Assembly: GCA_003509805.1 (NCBI GenBank)
Contig: DOMV01000084.1
Coordinates: 1 to 6,339 of the forward strand
DNA from: Planctomycetaceae bacterium
Lineage (GTDB): Bacteria > Planctomycetota > Planctomycetia > Pirellulales > Thermoguttaceae
Direction of reading: 5' to 3'
DNA length: 6,339 bases
Below, piece after piece: positions 5,994-6,339 of the stretch (position 1 is its first letter; each line of letters begins with the position of its first letter). The translations under genes were made by a program, and so were the position numbers. Under the pieces are notes generated by a model that saw only the letters and a program-made list of their open reading frames with translations, did no database searches and was not told the DNA's origin.

Positions 5994-6117
5994 AAGCCGG
6001 TTGAGTCGTTGGTAAACACAGCCCGGTTGAACCGCCTGTTTACCTTCGGCAGTGTCGTTTCCGGTGGGCAGGCTCCTAAATCGTCGGCTTCGGGAAATTT
6101 CAATGGCTTTCAGTATA
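5987..6117. mobile_element. MITE-like element, copy B (131 bp)
   Basis: This is the second copy of the repeat at 3340-3469, in the same orientation and about 2.6 kb away. Its tips read TATACCGAAGCC and, on the minus strand, TATACTGAAAGCC. Internal arms are perfect here: CCGAAG/CTTCGG (5991-5996, 6044-6049), GGTAAACA/TGTTTACC (6011-6018, 6037-6044) and CGGT/ACCG (6024-6027, 6031-6034), which could fold into a nested hairpin. Divergence between copies is concentrated in the hairpin apex and in a 9-base patch near 6073-6082. Flanking sequence is unrelated to that of copy A. It lies 32 bp upstream of the barrel gene start. Confidence 0.7.
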
Positions 6118-6146
6118 CAGGCCCGCGAATAAATGTTTGACCGCCA

Positions 6147-6156
6147 CTTATACCGG
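6147..6156 (-). promoter_or_regulatory. CCGGTATAAG box upstream of repeat copy B
   Basis: A further CGGTATAA core on the minus strand (TATAAG at 6152-6147) lies 30 bp outside the right end of copy B and faces the barrel gene about 190 bp away. No -35 at normal spacing; TTGACC is present but 27 bp upstream. Confidence 0.25.
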
Positions 6157-6292
6157 AAACGCGATGAAAACGGACATGTGGTCAAGCCTGCTTGCCGTAC
6201 TCACTTGCCACAACCTTTGTTAATGCAAGCGTTTATGCGGATCGTTCGATCGGCAGGAGGTTATGCACGGGATCGTTCGCGGGAGGATTATC

Positions 6293-6339
6293 ATGCCGTT
6301 TACGGTATATATTGGTCTTCAGGCTGAAAATCGAACATG
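6293..6339 (+). CDS. Start of a probable divergent plus-strand gene (partial)
   Basis: ATG 6293 follows a strong ribosome-binding site, GGGAGG at 6281-6286 with a 6-nt spacer, the same motif and spacing as the lactonase gene. The frame is open for 15 codons to the window edge (MPFTVYIGLQAENRT). Too little is present to identify a family. The codons after the ATG contain the recurrent 14-mer CCGTTTACGGTATA. An in-frame ATG at 6263 is less likely because its AGGAGG is only 2 nt away. If real, the gene is divergent from the barrel gene. Confidence 0.45.
   Translation, partial: MPFTVYIGLQAENRT

Larger units (their letters stand above)
5955..6292. other. 338-bp divergent intergenic region
   Basis: Between the barrel gene and the rightmost plus-strand start, this stretch holds repeat copy B, the CGGTATAAA box at 5985 and another minus-strand box, CCGGTATAAG, at 6147-6156. 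From 6157 to about 6280 I see no gene, RNA or clear promoter pair. An AGGAGG at 6255-6260 sits only 2 nt before an ATG and looks poorly placed for use. Confidence 0.5.

Noticed and set aside
5987..6117. Repeats as a CRISPR array or tRNA-like gene
   Set aside because: There are only two distant copies, with no spacer periodicity and no cloverleaf or CCA end; the inverted termini fit a MITE-like element better.
5955..6185. Upstream extension of the barrel protein to ATG 6185
   Set aside because: The extension is translated from repeat copy B and flanking non-coding DNA and would place the signal peptide at residue 78.
6255..6265. AGGAGG followed by ATG 6263 as a gene start
   Set aside because: The 2-nt spacer is too short for normal initiation; ATG 6293 in the same frame has an optimally spaced GGGAGG.

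Overview
The window looks like chromosomal DNA of a Planctomycetota bacterium, possibly Pirellulales-like. Three things suggest this. A large secreted lipoprotein ends in a DUF1559 (SBP_bac_10-type) module, a family greatly expanded in planctomycetes. A secreted 7-bladed lactonase and an autotransporter-type outer-membrane barrel sit beside it. Base composition is moderately GC-rich, and long open frames occur antisense to the real genes. The phylum call is inference from gene families; no rRNA or other phylogenetic marker is present.

Layout, in transcription order on the minus strand (right to left): an autotransporter-barrel outer-membrane protein (5954-4635), a TerC/Alx-family membrane protein (4498-3452), a secreted lactonase-fold beta-propeller protein (3168-1849), and a DUF1559-containing lipoprotein (1808 to the left edge, C-terminus outside the window). 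At the right edge a short plus-strand reading frame with a strong ribosome-binding site (ATG at 6293) probably begins a divergent gene. Most proteins are envelope or exported (lipoprotein signal, two Sec signals, one polytopic membrane protein), but nothing shows that they form one pathway. Each minus-strand gene has its own promoter-like CGGTATA site, so they may be separate transcription units. No convincing Rho-independent terminator was seen.

The most notable non-coding content is a pair of 130/131-bp direct repeats (3340-3469 and 5987-6117). They are about 86% identical, both bounded by TATAC-type imperfect terminal inverted repeats, and their similarity stops at those ends. I read them as a MITE-like or REP-like mobile element. 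The left copy supplies the last five codons and stop of the TerC-family gene; the right copy places a TATAAA box just upstream of the barrel gene.

The 7-mer CGGTATA (TATACCG) occurs nine times. Six of these lie in the roughly 0.8 kb of intergenic DNA, all oriented toward the downstream minus-strand gene. Short in-frame tandem repeats, mostly 15 bp (5 residues), have expanded the lactonase signal peptide, a lactonase loop and the first barrel loop; a 9-bp repeat follows the barrel signal peptide.
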